Shown here one piece after another: positions 24,274 through 33,092 of a stretch of DNA of 64,000 nt. Made by a program: the position numbers and the translations under genes. The notes beneath the pieces are model-generated. The model saw nothing but the letters and a program-made list of their open reading frames with translations, was not told the origin of the DNA and did no database searches. The stretch covers positions 62,001 to 126,000 of the forward strand of contig JBCAXA010000002.1 of NCBI GenBank assembly GCA_038534295.1, written 5' to 3'. How positions within the stretch are numbered: the first letter of the stretch is position 1; each line of letters begins with the position of its first letter. Source of the DNA: JBCAXA01 sp038534295 (GTDB lineage: Bacteria; Pseudomonadota; Gammaproteobacteria; Steroidobacterales; Woeseiaceae).

Positions 24274-25068
24274 ATGCAAACCTATCTGGATTTTATGCGC
24301 CACGTGCGCGAACACGGCGTGCGCAAAGAGGATCGCACCGGCACCGGCACCTTGTCGGTGTTCGGCTACCAGATGCGGTTTGACCTCTCCGCTGGATTCC
24401 CGCTGGTAACAACCAAAAAGCTACACCTGCGTTCGATCATTCACGAATTGCTGTGGTTCTTGCAGGGCGACACGAACATTCGCTACCTCAAGGACAACGG
24501 CGTAACGATCTGGGACGAGTGGGCAGACGCGAACGGCGATCTCGGGCCCGTGTACGGCCACCAATGGCGTTCATGGCCGACGCCGGACGGGCGCAATATC
24601 GATCAGCTGAGCGATGTGCTCGCGACCCTACGCAGCGACCCAGACTCACGGCGGATCATCGTCAGCGCCTGGAACGTCGGTGATCTCGACCGCATGGCGC
24701 TCGCGCCGTGCCACGCGTTCTTTCAGTTTTACGTGGCCGCGGGCCGCTTGTCGTGTCAGCTCTATCAGCGCAGCGCCGATATTTTTCTGGGCGTGCCGTT
24801 CAACATTGCGTCCTACGCGTTGTTGACCCATATGGTGGCCGAGCAATGCGAGCTCGAGCCCGGCGATTTCATCTGGACTGGCGGCGATTGCCATTTGTAT
24901 GTCAATCATCTCGAGCAAGCGGACGAACAGTTGAGTCGCGCGCCGCATCCGCTGCCGCAACTCGCGTTTGCGAGGCGCCCGGCCAGCCTATTCGATTACG
25001 AGTTCGACGACATCGTGATAACCGGCTACAAATCGCACGCAGCGATTCGTGCGCCGGTGGCGGTTTGA
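24274..25068 (+). CDS. thyA: Thymidylate synthase
   Basis: Methylates dUMP to dTMP using methylene-THF, producing dihydrofolate for FolA. The 264-residue length equals E. coli ThyA. The catalytic cysteine is in LAPCHAFFQFYV, the folate/dUMP region in CQLYQRSADIFLGVPFNIASYALL, and the N-terminal RTGTGTLSVFGYQMRFDL and WDEWAD are present. Closely spaced with lgt upstream and arsC downstream (22 bases). Methylene-THF would be supplied by the gcv operon nearby. Confidence 0.97.
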   Translation: MQTYLDFMRHVREHGVRKEDRTGTGTLSVFGYQMRFDLSAGFPLVTTKKLHLRSIIHELLWFLQGDTNIRYLKDNGVTIWDEWADANGDLGPVYGHQWRSWPTPDGRNIDQLSDVLATLRSDPDSRRIIVSAWNVGDLDRMALAPCHAFFQFYVAAGRLSCQLYQRSADIFLGVPFNIASYALLTHMVAEQCELEPGDFIWTGGDCHLYVNHLEQADEQLSRAPHPLPQLAFARRPASLFDYEFDDIVITGYKSHAAIRAPVAV

Positions 25069-25090
25069 CCGAGCGCTTGCCGAGGACAGC

Positions 25091-25573
25091 ATGAACATCT
25101 TGTTTCTGTGTACGGGTAACTCGGCGCGTAGCGTGATCGGCGAGTGCTTGATGACGGCACGCGGTGGGCCAGAGCACCGCGGCTACAGTGCCGGCAGCCA
25201 ACCGGTCGGCCGCGTCAACCCAGGCGCCGAACGCGTGCTGGCGCGCCATGGCATCGCGCTGGACGGCGTGCGGTCCAAGCGTTGGGACGAGTTTGCCGGT
25301 CCCGATGCCGTGCCGATGGACGCCATCATTACGGTCTGCGACAACGCCGCGGGCGAGACCTGTCCGATCTGGCCAGGTCACCCAACAACCGCGCATTGGG
25401 GCCTGCCGGATCCGGCGGCCGTCGCGGGCGATACCGACGCGATTGACGCGGCGTTTGAAACCACGTTTGCCGTTCTTGACCGGCGTGTTACGGCGCTGGT
25501 TGATTGTTTGAACGCTGGCCCCGACTCACGCACACTGTCGGCCGCGTTGCGCGAGCTTGCCACCGTCGACTAG
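25091..25573 (+). CDS. arsC: Thioredoxin-coupled arsenate reductase (low-MW phosphatase fold)
   Basis: Reduces arsenate to arsenite so that the neighbouring ACR3 pump can export it. The 160-residue protein has the phosphatase loop FLCTGNSARS with the nucleophilic Cys near residue 8, and the redox pair in VCDNAAGETCPIWPG that distinguishes ArsC from ordinary tyrosine phosphatases. HWGLPDPAAV also matches ArsC. The open frame begins at 25049, but the ATG at 25091 gives the expected MNILFLCTGNS start. No arsR is adjacent, so arsenic-responsive control is not evident. It is inserted between thyA and folA. Confidence 0.9.
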   Translation: MNILFLCTGNSARSVIGECLMTARGGPEHRGYSAGSQPVGRVNPGAERVLARHGIALDGVRSKRWDEFAGPDAVPMDAIITVCDNAAGETCPIWPGHPTTAHWGLPDPAAVAGDTDAIDAAFETTFAVLDRRVTALVDCLNAGPDSRTLSAALRELATVD

Positions 25574-25623
25574 CAAGCCGCACAGGCGCACGGAAAGCAA
25601 AACAGCAACCAGGGAGCAGTGCG

Positions 25624-26703
25624 GTGGGGGCGATTGCCCGCGACGCCGACGCGCCAGCGCCGGCGGGTATCGGTTTTTTCGAAAAGTGGCTGTCGGTTTG
25701 GGTCGCGCTGGCGATCGTGGCCGGCCTTTTCTTCGGCAATGTGTTCCCCGATGTATTTGCGGCGCTTGCCAAGCTCGAATACGCGTCGGTGAATTTTGTC
25801 GTTGCCGTGCTGATTTGGGCGATGGTCTACCCAATGATGGTCGACGTCGACTTTGCGAGTTTGCGGCACGTCGGCGAACGTCCTAAGGGCCTCCTCATTA
25901 CCGTCATCGTCAATTGGCTGATCAAGCCATTCACGATGGCGGCGCTCGGGGTGTTGTTTTTCGAGGTGCTATTCGGCGCGTACTTCGCGCCGGAAGATGC
26001 GGCGCAGTATATCGCCGGTATGATTTTGCTCGGTGCGGCACCGTGTACGGCGATGGTGTTTGTTTGGTCGAAGCTGACCCGTGGCGACTCGACTTACACG
26101 CTCGTGCAGGTTTCGCTGAACGACGTCATTATGGTGTTTGCGTTTGCGCCGATCGTCGCGCTCCTGCTCGGCGTGACGGATATTGAGGTGCCTTGGTCAA
26201 CGCTGCTGTTGTCCGTGGCGCTTTACGTCATAGCGCCGCTGGTGGCCGGAATCTTGACCCGGCGTCTGTTGTTCGGTGGCCGTGACAAGGACGATCCGGC
26301 AGCGCTTGCCTCGCTGGCGCGTTTCGATGCGACCGTCAAACCGATTTCGATTATCGGTTTGCTCGCCACCATCGTGTTGCTGTTCGGTTTTCAGGGCGAG
26401 CTGATCCTGGCTCAGCCGTTGCTGATCGCGATTCTGGCCGTGCCGCTGTTGATCCAGTCCTACGGCATTTTCGCCGTCGCGTTCGCTGCCGCGTGGTGGT
26501 GGCGATTGCCGTACAACGTGGCGGCGCCGTGCGCGTTGATCGGCACGTCAAATTTCTTCGAGCTTGCGGTTGCGGTGGCGATTAGCGTCTTCGGTCTCGA
26601 CTCTGGCGCCGCGCTCGTCACGGTCGTTGGCGTGCTCGTCGAAGTGCCGGTGATGCTGTCGCTGGTGGCGTTGGCGAATCGGTTGCAGCATCGTTTCGGC
26701 TGA
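25624..26703 (+). CDS. arsB: Arsenite efflux permease, ACR3 family
   Basis: A ten-helix inner-membrane protein that expels arsenite, driven by the proton gradient. The 359-residue product has ACR3 motifs: NFVVAVLIWAMVYPMMVDVDF, ILLGAAPCTAMVFVWSKL with the essential Cys of helix 4, VSLNDVIMVFAFAPI, and LIGTSNFFELAVAVAI with the conserved Glu. The frame is open from 25504, inside arsC, but the GTG at 25624 follows a GGGAG site and gives a normal ACR3 N-terminus. Forms an arsC-acr3 unit. Often named acr3 to separate it from the unrelated ArsB carrier. Confidence 0.92.
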   Translation: MGAIARDADAPAPAGIGFFEKWLSVWVALAIVAGLFFGNVFPDVFAALAKLEYASVNFVVAVLIWAMVYPMMVDVDFASLRHVGERPKGLLITVIVNWLIKPFTMAALGVLFFEVLFGAYFAPEDAAQYIAGMILLGAAPCTAMVFVWSKLTRGDSTYTLVQVSLNDVIMVFAFAPIVALLLGVTDIEVPWSTLLLSVALYVIAPLVAGILTRRLLFGGRDKDDPAALASLARFDATVKPISIIGLLATIVLLFGFQGELILAQPLLIAILAVPLLIQSYGIFAVAFAAAWWWRLPYNVAAPCALIGTSNFFELAVAVAISVFGLDSGAALVTVVGVLVEVPVMLSLVALANRLQHRFG

Positions 26704-26719
26704 CAACTTGGCCTCTAGA

Positions 26720-27337
26720 ATGTCGTCTTCGAAGCAGAAAAGCGGCGTTCGCCAGCGTGCAGACGCTATCAAACCCTACCGTTGCAAGAATCTTATCGCC
26801 GTGTTGGAAGACCCCCACGACATAAGAAACATCGGCACGGTGATTCGAAACGTCAATGCGCTCGGTGTGGAGAAGACCTATGTCATCGACCCGCGCCGCG
26901 CACTTCCCGATGATTGGGAGGAAATGCGAGAGCGTCGTTCTTTGTCCAAGACATCCGTTTCCGCCATCAAATGGAGTTTTGTGAGGCGTTTCGACAGCAC
27001 GCAGGACTGCGTCGATCATCTGAAAAAGAATCTCTACACGCCAGTCGTTACGTCGCCGCATCAGAAAGGACGCAAAAACTTTGTCTTGGATGAGGCCGAC
27101 TACACGGTGTTCACGAAACTGGCAGTTTGGTTTGGCAACGAATCTCGAGGCATTAGTGAGCTGGCCGTCGAGAGCAGTGAATTTTGTGTCAGTATTCCGA
27201 TGTTCGGCATGATCGAGAGCTTGAATCTTGGGACCACGTCGGGAATCGTCCTGTACGAGGTAACCAAGCAGCGACGGGACTACCAGAGCAAGTTCAAGCG
27301 CAGTAAAAAACGCCGCCCGGTACGCAAAACCGACTGA
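26720..27337 (+). CDS. TrmH/SpoU-family RNA 2'-O-methyltransferase
   Basis: A 205-residue SPOUT methylase that would methylate a ribose in tRNA or rRNA using S-adenosylmethionine. All three SpoU motifs are visible: EDPHDIRNIGTVIRNVNALGV, VWFGNESRGISE and IPMFGMIESLNLGTTSGI. There is a basic N-terminus and a very basic C-terminal tail (KFKRSKKRRPVRK) for RNA contact. A TTG at 26708 is in frame; I chose the ATG at 26720. The DNA looks less GC-rich than its neighbours by eye, which may indicate transfer. The target nucleotide cannot be assigned. Confidence 0.85.
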   Translation: MSSSKQKSGVRQRADAIKPYRCKNLIAVLEDPHDIRNIGTVIRNVNALGVEKTYVIDPRRALPDDWEEMRERRSLSKTSVSAIKWSFVRRFDSTQDCVDHLKKNLYTPVVTSPHQKGRKNFVLDEADYTVFTKLAVWFGNESRGISELAVESSEFCVSIPMFGMIESLNLGTTSGIVLYEVTKQRRDYQSKFKRSKKRRPVRKTD

Positions 27338-27377
27338 TAGATCCATGCAGCGACCAATCGCTGTAGACTAGCCACCG

Positions 27378-27878
27378 ATGTTTCATATTTCTTTGATCGT
27401 TGCGGTCGCCGACAATGGCGTTATTGGACGCGACAATGATTTGCCGTGGCGCCTATCGGCCGACCTCAAGCATTTCAAACGGCTTACCATGGGTAAGCCA
27501 ATGATCATGGGCCGGCGCACGTTTGAGTCGATCGGCAAGCCGTTGCCGGGTCGGCGCAGCATTGTGCTGACACGGGATGCGGAGTGGCAGCATGCGGGCG
27601 TAGACGTCTATCGCAACCTCGATGACGCCATCGGCGCCTGTGTGGCATCTGCTGTCGATGAGTGCATGGTGATCGGCGGCGCGAGCGTTTATGCCAGCGC
27701 GCTACCGCACGCTGCTCGACTGTATCTGACGCAAGTGCATGCCGATATCGATGGCGATACGTTTTTCCCAGCCATTGCGGTGAGCGACTGGCGCGAAACC
27801 GAGCGAGAAACCGTTGCGCCGTCGGACGATACGCCGTTTGCGTACAGTTTTGTTACGCTCGAGCGTGCTATGCGCTAA
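27378..27878 (+). CDS. folA: Dihydrofolate reductase
   Basis: Reduces dihydrofolate to tetrahydrofolate with NADPH, regenerating the cofactor used by ThyA. The 166-residue protein has ISLIVAVADNGVIGRDNDLPWRL with the catalytic Asp region, FKRLTMGKPMIMGRRTFESIGKPLPGR and MVIGGASVYASALPHAARLYLTQVHA. No good ribosome site is seen; a TAGACT hexamer ends eight bases before the ATG. Its stop overlaps the convergent kmo stop by three bases. Confidence 0.95.
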   Translation: MFHISLIVAVADNGVIGRDNDLPWRLSADLKHFKRLTMGKPMIMGRRTFESIGKPLPGRRSIVLTRDAEWQHAGVDVYRNLDDAIGACVASAVDECMVIGGASVYASALPHAARLYLTQVHADIDGDTFFPAIAVSDWRETERETVAPSDDTPFAYSFVTLERAMR

Positions 27879-29242
27879 CTCCTCATCGGCGCGAGACGCT
27901 CTTTTACCTCCGCCAACGCCTGCTCAATATCCACGTCCTCAATGCTGGCGGCGCCTGCGGTGTGTCGCGCAAGCAGCTCTGCTTGGGTTGCGCCGCGTTG
28001 CTGCGCGTCCGCGTAGGCGATTTCCGGATGAAACATCACCATCGAGTAGCGCGGGATGAAATGTTCGGGGGCGCGCTGTTCCAACTCGAAGGCCAGCGCT
28101 TTGCGGACAAAAAATAACGGGTCACGAACGCTGTCGCGCATTTCTGTGTAGTTCTCGAGCGCCATGTCGGCTATCGCGTTGGCGTTGCCTCGGCGAGCGG
28201 TTTCGAATCGTTCGTACAGGGCTGGCCATTGCGGGCCAATTTCGTCGAGCAGTTCGTCGAACACGCGGCAATCCTCGAAAGCGGCGTTCATGCCCTGGCC
28301 GTGGAAAGGGACGATGGCATGTGCTGCGTCGCCGATGAGTAGAACATCGCCTGCGTGGTGCCAGCGGCGGCAGCGTACCGTTCCCATGATGCCGGTTGGA
28401 TTTGTCATGAAGTCTTGGCGTAACTTCGGCATGAGGGTGCCGGCATCCGCGTAGTGTTTCGCAAAGAAATGCTCGATGGCAGGCTCCGAATTCAGCGTTG
28501 CGAAACTCGGATCGCCGTCGTTTGCGAGGAATAGCGTCGCCGTGAAATCGCCACCGAGGTTCGGTAGCGCGATCAGCATGTGGCCGCCGCGCGGCCAGAT
28601 ATGCAGCGCGTTGGGATTGGCCCGATACCAGCCGTACGCGGTCGCCGGAATCGACAACTCTTTGTAGCCGTGGTCGAGCAGCGACTCATCGGCTGCAAAT
28701 CCAGCGGTATCGTTTAGTGTTCGGCGAACGATCGATCCCGCCCCATCGGCGGCGATCAGGGTTTGCGCCAGGCAATGGTGCTGTGTCTTGTCCGGTGCTT
28801 CGAACGTGGCCGAGCGCGCTGCGGCATCGACACCGACACAGCGCTGATTGAAATGCAGGCGTACATCGGTAGCGGCACAAGCCCGCGCTAGCGCGACGGT
28901 CAAATCGTGCCTGCCAATCGAGTAAATCTGCTCGCCAGCAAACTGACCGTAGGCCTGCAGCTGACGGCCGCCGTCTGCGTCGTGAATCTCTCGGCCCTGC
29001 ATCGGCACCGTTAAGGGCATGACATCGGCCAAGAGGCCGACGCGTTGCAACGCCAGGCGACCCCGTTCGGCAAGCGCCAGATTGATCGAGCGGCCACCAC
29101 CCGGTGTTGAACGGCGCGGGTCCGGGCCGCGATCGTACACCTCTACCGGCAGACCGCGACGCGCAATATAAAGCGCAAGCAGCAGTCCCGTCAGGCCGCC
29201 GCCGAGCACGACGATGGGTTTGTCGTCAGCGACGGCGCTCAC
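27875..29242 (-). CDS. kmo: Kynurenine 3-monooxygenase
   Basis: An FAD enzyme that hydroxylates L-kynurenine to 3-hydroxykynurenine using NADPH and oxygen. The 455-residue protein has the FAD motif VVLGGGLTGLLLALYIARRG, the KMO segment RSTPGGGRSINLALAERGRLAL, the ADGAGSIVRRTL motif, DHGYKELSIPA and GDAAHAIVPFHGQGMNAAFED. The GTG at 29242 overlaps the kynU stop (GTGA), which decides the start although the frame is open to 29281. Last gene of the haaO-cyclase-kynU-kmo run. The product feeds kynureninase and then 3-hydroxyanthranilate dioxygenase, leading to quinolinate and NAD or to catabolism. Confidence 0.95.
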   Translation of the reverse strand: MSAVADDKPIVVLGGGLTGLLLALYIARRGLPVEVYDRGPDPRRSTPGGGRSINLALAERGRLALQRVGLLADVMPLTVPMQGREIHDADGGRQLQAYGQFAGEQIYSIGRHDLTVALARACAATDVRLHFNQRCVGVDAAARSATFEAPDKTQHHCLAQTLIAADGAGSIVRRTLNDTAGFAADESLLDHGYKELSIPATAYGWYRANPNALHIWPRGGHMLIALPNLGGDFTATLFLANDGDPSFATLNSEPAIEHFFAKHYADAGTLMPKLRQDFMTNPTGIMGTVRCRRWHHAGDVLLIGDAAHAIVPFHGQGMNAAFEDCRVFDELLDEIGPQWPALYERFETARRGNANAIADMALENYTEMRDSVRDPLFFVRKALAFELEQRAPEHFIPRYSMVMFHPEIAYADAQQRGATQAELLARHTAGAASIEDVDIEQALAEVKERLAPMRS

Positions 29243-30537
29243 GCTGCCTCCGCGGTCAACACCTGTTCGAGTCGCTGGCAAAACGTGACGACATCACCGA
29301 AGCTGTTGTAGAGCGGCACCGGCGCAAATCGCAGGATGTCTGGTTCGCGCCAATCACCGACGACGTTCGCCGCATCCAAGGCATCGAACAGCAAGCGTGC
29401 GTGCTGCGACCCGCTTGGCGAGCGCAACGACAATTGGCAGCCGTGCTCGTTATCGTCGGCCGGGGTCGAAACGGTGAGTACGTCGGCGAAGTGTTCGTTG
29501 ATGAGTGCTCTCATTAGGCCCGTCAGTGCGAGCGACTTGCGGCGCAGCTTCGTCATGCCAACTGCATCGAACAGCTCGAGTGACGCGATTACCGGTGCGA
29601 GACCCAGAATTGGTGGGTTCGACAGTTGCCAGGCGTCGACTCCCGGCGCCGCATCAAAGCGATCGCGCATCAGGAAGCGCGAGTCGGATCGATTGCCCCA
29701 CCAACCTTCCAAGCGCGGCAGCGCGGCCGTATGGTGGCGCTCGTGTACGTATGCACCGGCGACAGCGCCGGGACCGCTATTGAGATACTTATAGCTACAC
29801 CAGACGGCAAAATCGACGCCGTCATCGCTGAGCGTTAACGGTACGTTGCCGATCGCATGCGCAAGGTCGAGACCAATCGTGATGTTGTGGCGGCGGAGCA
29901 GCCGACAGGCGTCAGCAATGGGCAAGAGTTGGCCAGTGGCGTACTGCACGCCCGGCAGCAACGCCAGCGCGATTCGGGCGCCGTCGCGCTCGAGTAGCGC
30001 GTCGAGTGCCGCAAGATCGAGCAGACCGGTGTCAGGGTCGGCTGGCCATTCAAGCAACGCGTCGTCGCCAAAACCGTGCCAAGCCAACTGCGAGCGGACC
30101 GCGTAGCGATCCGATGGAAACGCGCCTGCTTCAATGAGTATCGCGTTGCGATCGGCCGTCGGGCGGAAAAAGCTCGCCATTAACAAATGCAGGTTTACGG
30201 TCAGCGAGTTCATTGCGACGACTTCGTGTTCGTCCGCGCCACATAAACGTGCCAACGGACCGCGTGCGGCCTCGTGGTAGTCGAGCCAAGGCGTGCCGCC
30301 CTCGAAATGGCCGCGTACGGCGCGCTCACGCCAGTCGTCCAGCACCGTGCCGACGGCTGCTCCTGCGGCGATCGGCATCAAGCCGAGCGAGTTGCCGCAA
30401 AAATACACGACTTCACGGCCGCTTCGGGGCGCCGGCAAGTGAAACTTGCTGCGATATACCGTCAATGGATCCGCTGCGTCGCGTTGCCGAGCGTCGCCAA
30501 GCGCCGCGGTCAACGCGCTACGCCGATTGTGAGGCAT
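29239..30537 (-). CDS. kynU: Kynureninase
   Basis: A PLP enzyme that cleaves 3-hydroxykynurenine (or kynurenine) to 3-hydroxyanthranilate (or anthranilate) and alanine. The 432-residue protein has the early YFCGNSLGLMP motif, MNSLTVNLHLLMASFF, the LDLAHAIGNVPL aspartate region and the PLP lysine in VWCSYKYLNSGPGAVAGAY. The C-terminus has PPILGLAPVIASLELFDAVGM. The ATG at 30537 follows GAGGA eight bases upstream and overlaps the end of the cyclase-family gene by 20 bases. The frame is open to 30588, but that start would extend the overlap. Confidence 0.95.
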   Translation of the reverse strand: MPHNRRSALTAALGDARQRDAADPLTVYRSKFHLPAPRSGREVVYFCGNSLGLMPIAAGAAVGTVLDDWRERAVRGHFEGGTPWLDYHEAARGPLARLCGADEHEVVAMNSLTVNLHLLMASFFRPTADRNAILIEAGAFPSDRYAVRSQLAWHGFGDDALLEWPADPDTGLLDLAALDALLERDGARIALALLPGVQYATGQLLPIADACRLLRRHNITIGLDLAHAIGNVPLTLSDDGVDFAVWCSYKYLNSGPGAVAGAYVHERHHTAALPRLEGWWGNRSDSRFLMRDRFDAAPGVDAWQLSNPPILGLAPVIASLELFDAVGMTKLRRKSLALTGLMRALINEHFADVLTVSTPADDNEHGCQLSLRSPSGSQHARLLFDALDAANVVGDWREPDILRFAPVPLYNSFGDVVTFCQRLEQVLTAEAA

Positions 30538-31282
30538 CAACGCGTTCCTCGAGTGGATACAAGACCGGTCGACTGGGTGCGGCGTCACTCAGCCAATTGG
30601 CGCAGCCGATGCACAACAGGTAGTCGCCATCGGCAGCGTAACGTGGCACATGAATGAACTCCGTGACGGTGCGTGTCGGATGCCGAACTTCAGCGACACG
30701 GCGCTCGTTCTCAGCAAGTCCCCAATAGCGCCGGTGATTGCGAAGATGCACGTCGTTGCTGCGGTCGAGCGACGGCGTATCGATCAATAGATGCTCGACC
30801 GCCGAGTCGGCGATAGCCGCCATGGCTGCATCCGTTAGCACAGCGTAGTCATCGTTGCGCAAATCGTGCGATTGCGTACGCAGTACCAGCGCCGGAAGCG
30901 CCGCCGCCACGAATGGCGCAACAGCCGCTGCGTCGATTTCCTTGTGCGAGTTTGCTGCAACGCTGACCAGCGTTGCCGGAATTGGCTGTGACGGCAGCCG
31001 CGGACCGATCGGTACGGAATCGTCGACGATATGGCCGACAGACTCGGTGTGCGTGCCGTTGCAATGCGGCGTAATGCGCCAGCTCCTCACGTTGCAGCTG
31101 CCACCTGAGCGAGTGTCGCCGACGAAGTCGCTGCTAACGAAGACGTCGGCTCGAGCCGCGTCCGCGCCAAAAAACGCCGGTGCGCTTTGTTCGTGCTCGA
31201 GCGGCAGCGCGAGATCGACGGCCGCCGCGACGTCGACGCGGTACCAGCGCTCGCGCAACTGCAGTTCGAGGTTAATCGTCAT
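30518..31282 (-). CDS. Cyclase-family metal hydrolase, candidate kynurenine formamidase
   Basis: A 254-residue protein of the cyclase family (PF04199), which includes bacterial kynurenine formamidase KynB. The metal-binding signature of KynB (HxGTHxDxPxH) appears as HCNGTHTESVGHIVDD. A second conserved His/Arg region, LLIDTPSLDRSNDVHLRNHRRYW, follows. KynB hydrolyses N-formylkynurenine to kynurenine, and position inside the kynurenine operon supports that. The protein is longer than KynB (about 210 residues) and the motif differs, so another amidase role is possible. The frame extends upstream through haaO, but the ATG at 31282, overlapping haaO by 11 bases, begins the recognisable part. Confidence 0.72.
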   Translation of the reverse strand: MTINLELQLRERWYRVDVAAAVDLALPLEHEQSAPAFFGADAARADVFVSSDFVGDTRSGGSCNVRSWRITPHCNGTHTESVGHIVDDSVPIGPRLPSQPIPATLVSVAANSHKEIDAAAVAPFVAAALPALVLRTQSHDLRNDDYAVLTDAAMAAIADSAVEHLLIDTPSLDRSNDVHLRNHRRYWGLAENERRVAEVRHPTRTVTEFIHVPRYAADGDYLLCIGCANWLSDAAPSRPVLYPLEERVDASQSA

Positions 31283-31790
31283 TCGCAGGAGCAGGAGTTT
31301 GGCACTTAGGGCACGGCGTGCCCGCGATGAGCTTGTCGTATCGCGCAAGTACCGGCGGGAGGTCAGTCTCGATGTTGGCGATGTGCAGGTACTCCTCATA
31401 AAGCAGGGCGTTGCACTCGTCGCAATACCATTGAAAACCGTCTTTCTCGTCAGGCCGCCGCTTGCGCTCGACGACGAGACCAACGGTATCGGCATAACGC
31501 TGCGGCGAATGCGGTACCCGCGGCGGCAGCAGCAACATCTCGCCGGAGCGAATCGAGATGGCCTCACGTTCGCCGTCGCGGATGGTGTGCAGCGTCATAT
31601 CCCCTTCGAGCTGATAGAAAAGCTCCTCACCTTCGTCGTAATGGAAATCGCGCCGAGCATTCGGCCCGCCAACCACCATGACGATGAAGTCGGTATCCTC
31701 GAACACTTGCTTGTTGCACACTGGCGGTTGCAGCAAATGCCGGTGTTCGTCTATCCAGCGTTGAAAATTGAATGGTTTTAGAGTTTGCAT
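31272..31790 (-). CDS. nbaC: 3-hydroxyanthranilate 3,4-dioxygenase
   Basis: A cupin iron enzyme that opens 3-hydroxyanthranilate to the semialdehyde that cyclises to quinolinate. The 172-residue protein has NFQRWIDEHRHLLQPPVCNKQ at the start, the iron ligands in DFHYDEGEELFYQ (His, Glu) and PPRVPHSPQRY (His). A C-terminal rubredoxin-like site, CDECN...CPKC, is typical of bacterial forms. The ATG at 31790 was chosen over an upstream in-frame start at 31826 because MQTLKPFNF is the family start. First gene of the kynurenine run. Confidence 0.95.
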   Translation of the reverse strand: MQTLKPFNFQRWIDEHRHLLQPPVCNKQVFEDTDFIVMVVGGPNARRDFHYDEGEELFYQLEGDMTLHTIRDGEREAISIRSGEMLLLPPRVPHSPQRYADTVGLVVERKRRPDEKDGFQWYCDECNALLYEEYLHIANIETDLPPVLARYDKLIAGTPCPKCQTPAPANDD

Positions 31791-31806
31791 GACGCTCGGG
31801 TTTGCT

Positions 31807-32625
31807 TCAGCAGCACTGGCACTCAATGCTGATGGGGCGAGTTTTGGCTTTATCGATACGCAGTGCCGTCAAGTGTCGGCCCCAGACGCAACCGGTGTCC
31901 AGCGAGATTAGGTTCTTGCGCCGCATGTAGCCCAACGCGGCCCAGTGGCCGAACACAATTCTCGTAGATCGTGCGGCCCGTTTGTGGACATCAAACCACG
32001 GCGTGAGATCAGCTTCGGCCGCGGCGGGTGGACCCTTGTACGCAAACTGCAAGCTACCATCGGCATCGAGCATGCGCATTCGTGTAAATGCATTGACGAT
32101 AAACCGCAATCGGTCATGGCCGCCGAGTCGCGGCGACCACTGTGCGGGCAACTCACCGTACATGTCGCGGAGAAAAGCGCTAGCGCGATTTCCCGTCAGG
32201 ACTTTTTTTACCTCGCGGCCGCGAGCGCACGCATAGTCCACACTCCAGCCAGGCGGGATGCCGGCGTGAACCAGCACGGCGTTGTATTTTTTGCTGCGAT
32301 GGATTAACGGTTGGTCGATTAACCAGTTCAGGAGCTCATCGGCATCCGGCGCGCGCAATACCTCGCGAAGCTCGCTGTTGGCGCGACTCGATGGCCCGAC
32401 TTTCCATAGCCGCAATAGCGCGAGGTCGTGGTTGCCGAGCACGACTTTGATGCGTTTGCGGAGCTTGTAAACGGTGCGGAGCGTCTTTAGAGATTGTTTG
32501 CCGCGATTGACGAGGTCACCGGTCAGCCACAGGCGGTCGTTTGCCGGATCGAAGTCGATTCGCTCGAGAAGCGTCGCAAAAGGGTCGTAGCAACCCTGCA
32601 GGTCGCCAATCGCATAAAGGGCCAC
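31807..32625 (-). CDS. apaH: Bis(5'-nucleosyl)-tetraphosphatase, symmetrical
   Basis: Splits Ap4A to two ADP, and removes Np4 caps from RNA 5' ends. The 272-residue metallophosphatase has the motifs ALYAIGDLQGCYDPF, LWLTGDLVNRGKQSL and KVVLGNHDLALL, then the late His motifs VLVHAGIPPGW and IVFGHWAALG. It begins with GTG. It is the last gene of the conserved lptD-surA-pdxA-rsmA-apaG-apaH order, 27 bases after apaG, and ends 16 bases before haaO. Confidence 0.95.
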   Translation of the reverse strand: MALYAIGDLQGCYDPFATLLERIDFDPANDRLWLTGDLVNRGKQSLKTLRTVYKLRKRIKVVLGNHDLALLRLWKVGPSSRANSELREVLRAPDADELLNWLIDQPLIHRSKKYNAVLVHAGIPPGWSVDYACARGREVKKVLTGNRASAFLRDMYGELPAQWSPRLGGHDRLRFIVNAFTRMRMLDADGSLQFAYKGPPAAAEADLTPWFDVHKRAARSTRIVFGHWAALGYMRRKNLISLDTGCVWGRHLTALRIDKAKTRPISIECQCC

Positions 32626-32652
32626 GCGTTAATGCCGTTCGTCGCAGGACCT

Positions 32653-33036
32653 TTAGTGCAGCAGACCGGGAACGGCGAGGGTGAACGGCTCGATGGCGGC
32701 GTCGAAGCGCTGTCCGTCGTCGGCGATCATTTGGTAGCTGCCCTGCATTGCCCCAACTGGCGTATTCAGAACGGCGCCGCTCGAGTAACGAAATTCCTCA
32801 CCGGGCTCGAGGTAGGGCTGCTCGCCGACCACGCCGTCGCCGCGTACCTCCTGCACGTTACCGTTAGCATCGGTAATCAACCAGTGCCGAGTCAGGAGTT
32901 TGGCCGGTACGCTGCCGGTATTCGATATTGTTATTGTGTACGAAAAGACGTAACGGTCGCGGTCCGGCTCAGATTGACCATCGACAAAGTCGGTCGCTAC
33001 GTCAACCTCGATACGGTGCAACGAATCTTGGTCCAT
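32653..33036 (-). CDS. apaG: ApaG protein
   Basis: A 127-residue immunoglobulin-like beta protein (DUF525). RYVFSYTITISNTGSVPAKLLTRHWLITDANG and the GVVGEQPYLEPGEEFRYSSG segment are signatures, followed by PVGAMQGSYQM. The biochemical role is not settled; it is almost always found between rsmA and apaH, as here. Spacing to both neighbours is short, consistent with one transcript. Confidence 0.95.
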   Translation of the reverse strand: MDQDSLHRIEVDVATDFVDGQSEPDRDRYVFSYTITISNTGSVPAKLLTRHWLITDANGNVQEVRGDGVVGEQPYLEPGEEFRYSSGAVLNTPVGAMQGSYQMIADDGQRFDAAIEPFTLAVPGLLH

Positions 33037-33092
33037 GTGCGCGCTCGATCGGATTTTTCTGTCCCCCGCGAGCGATTATACCCGCGAAGCAC

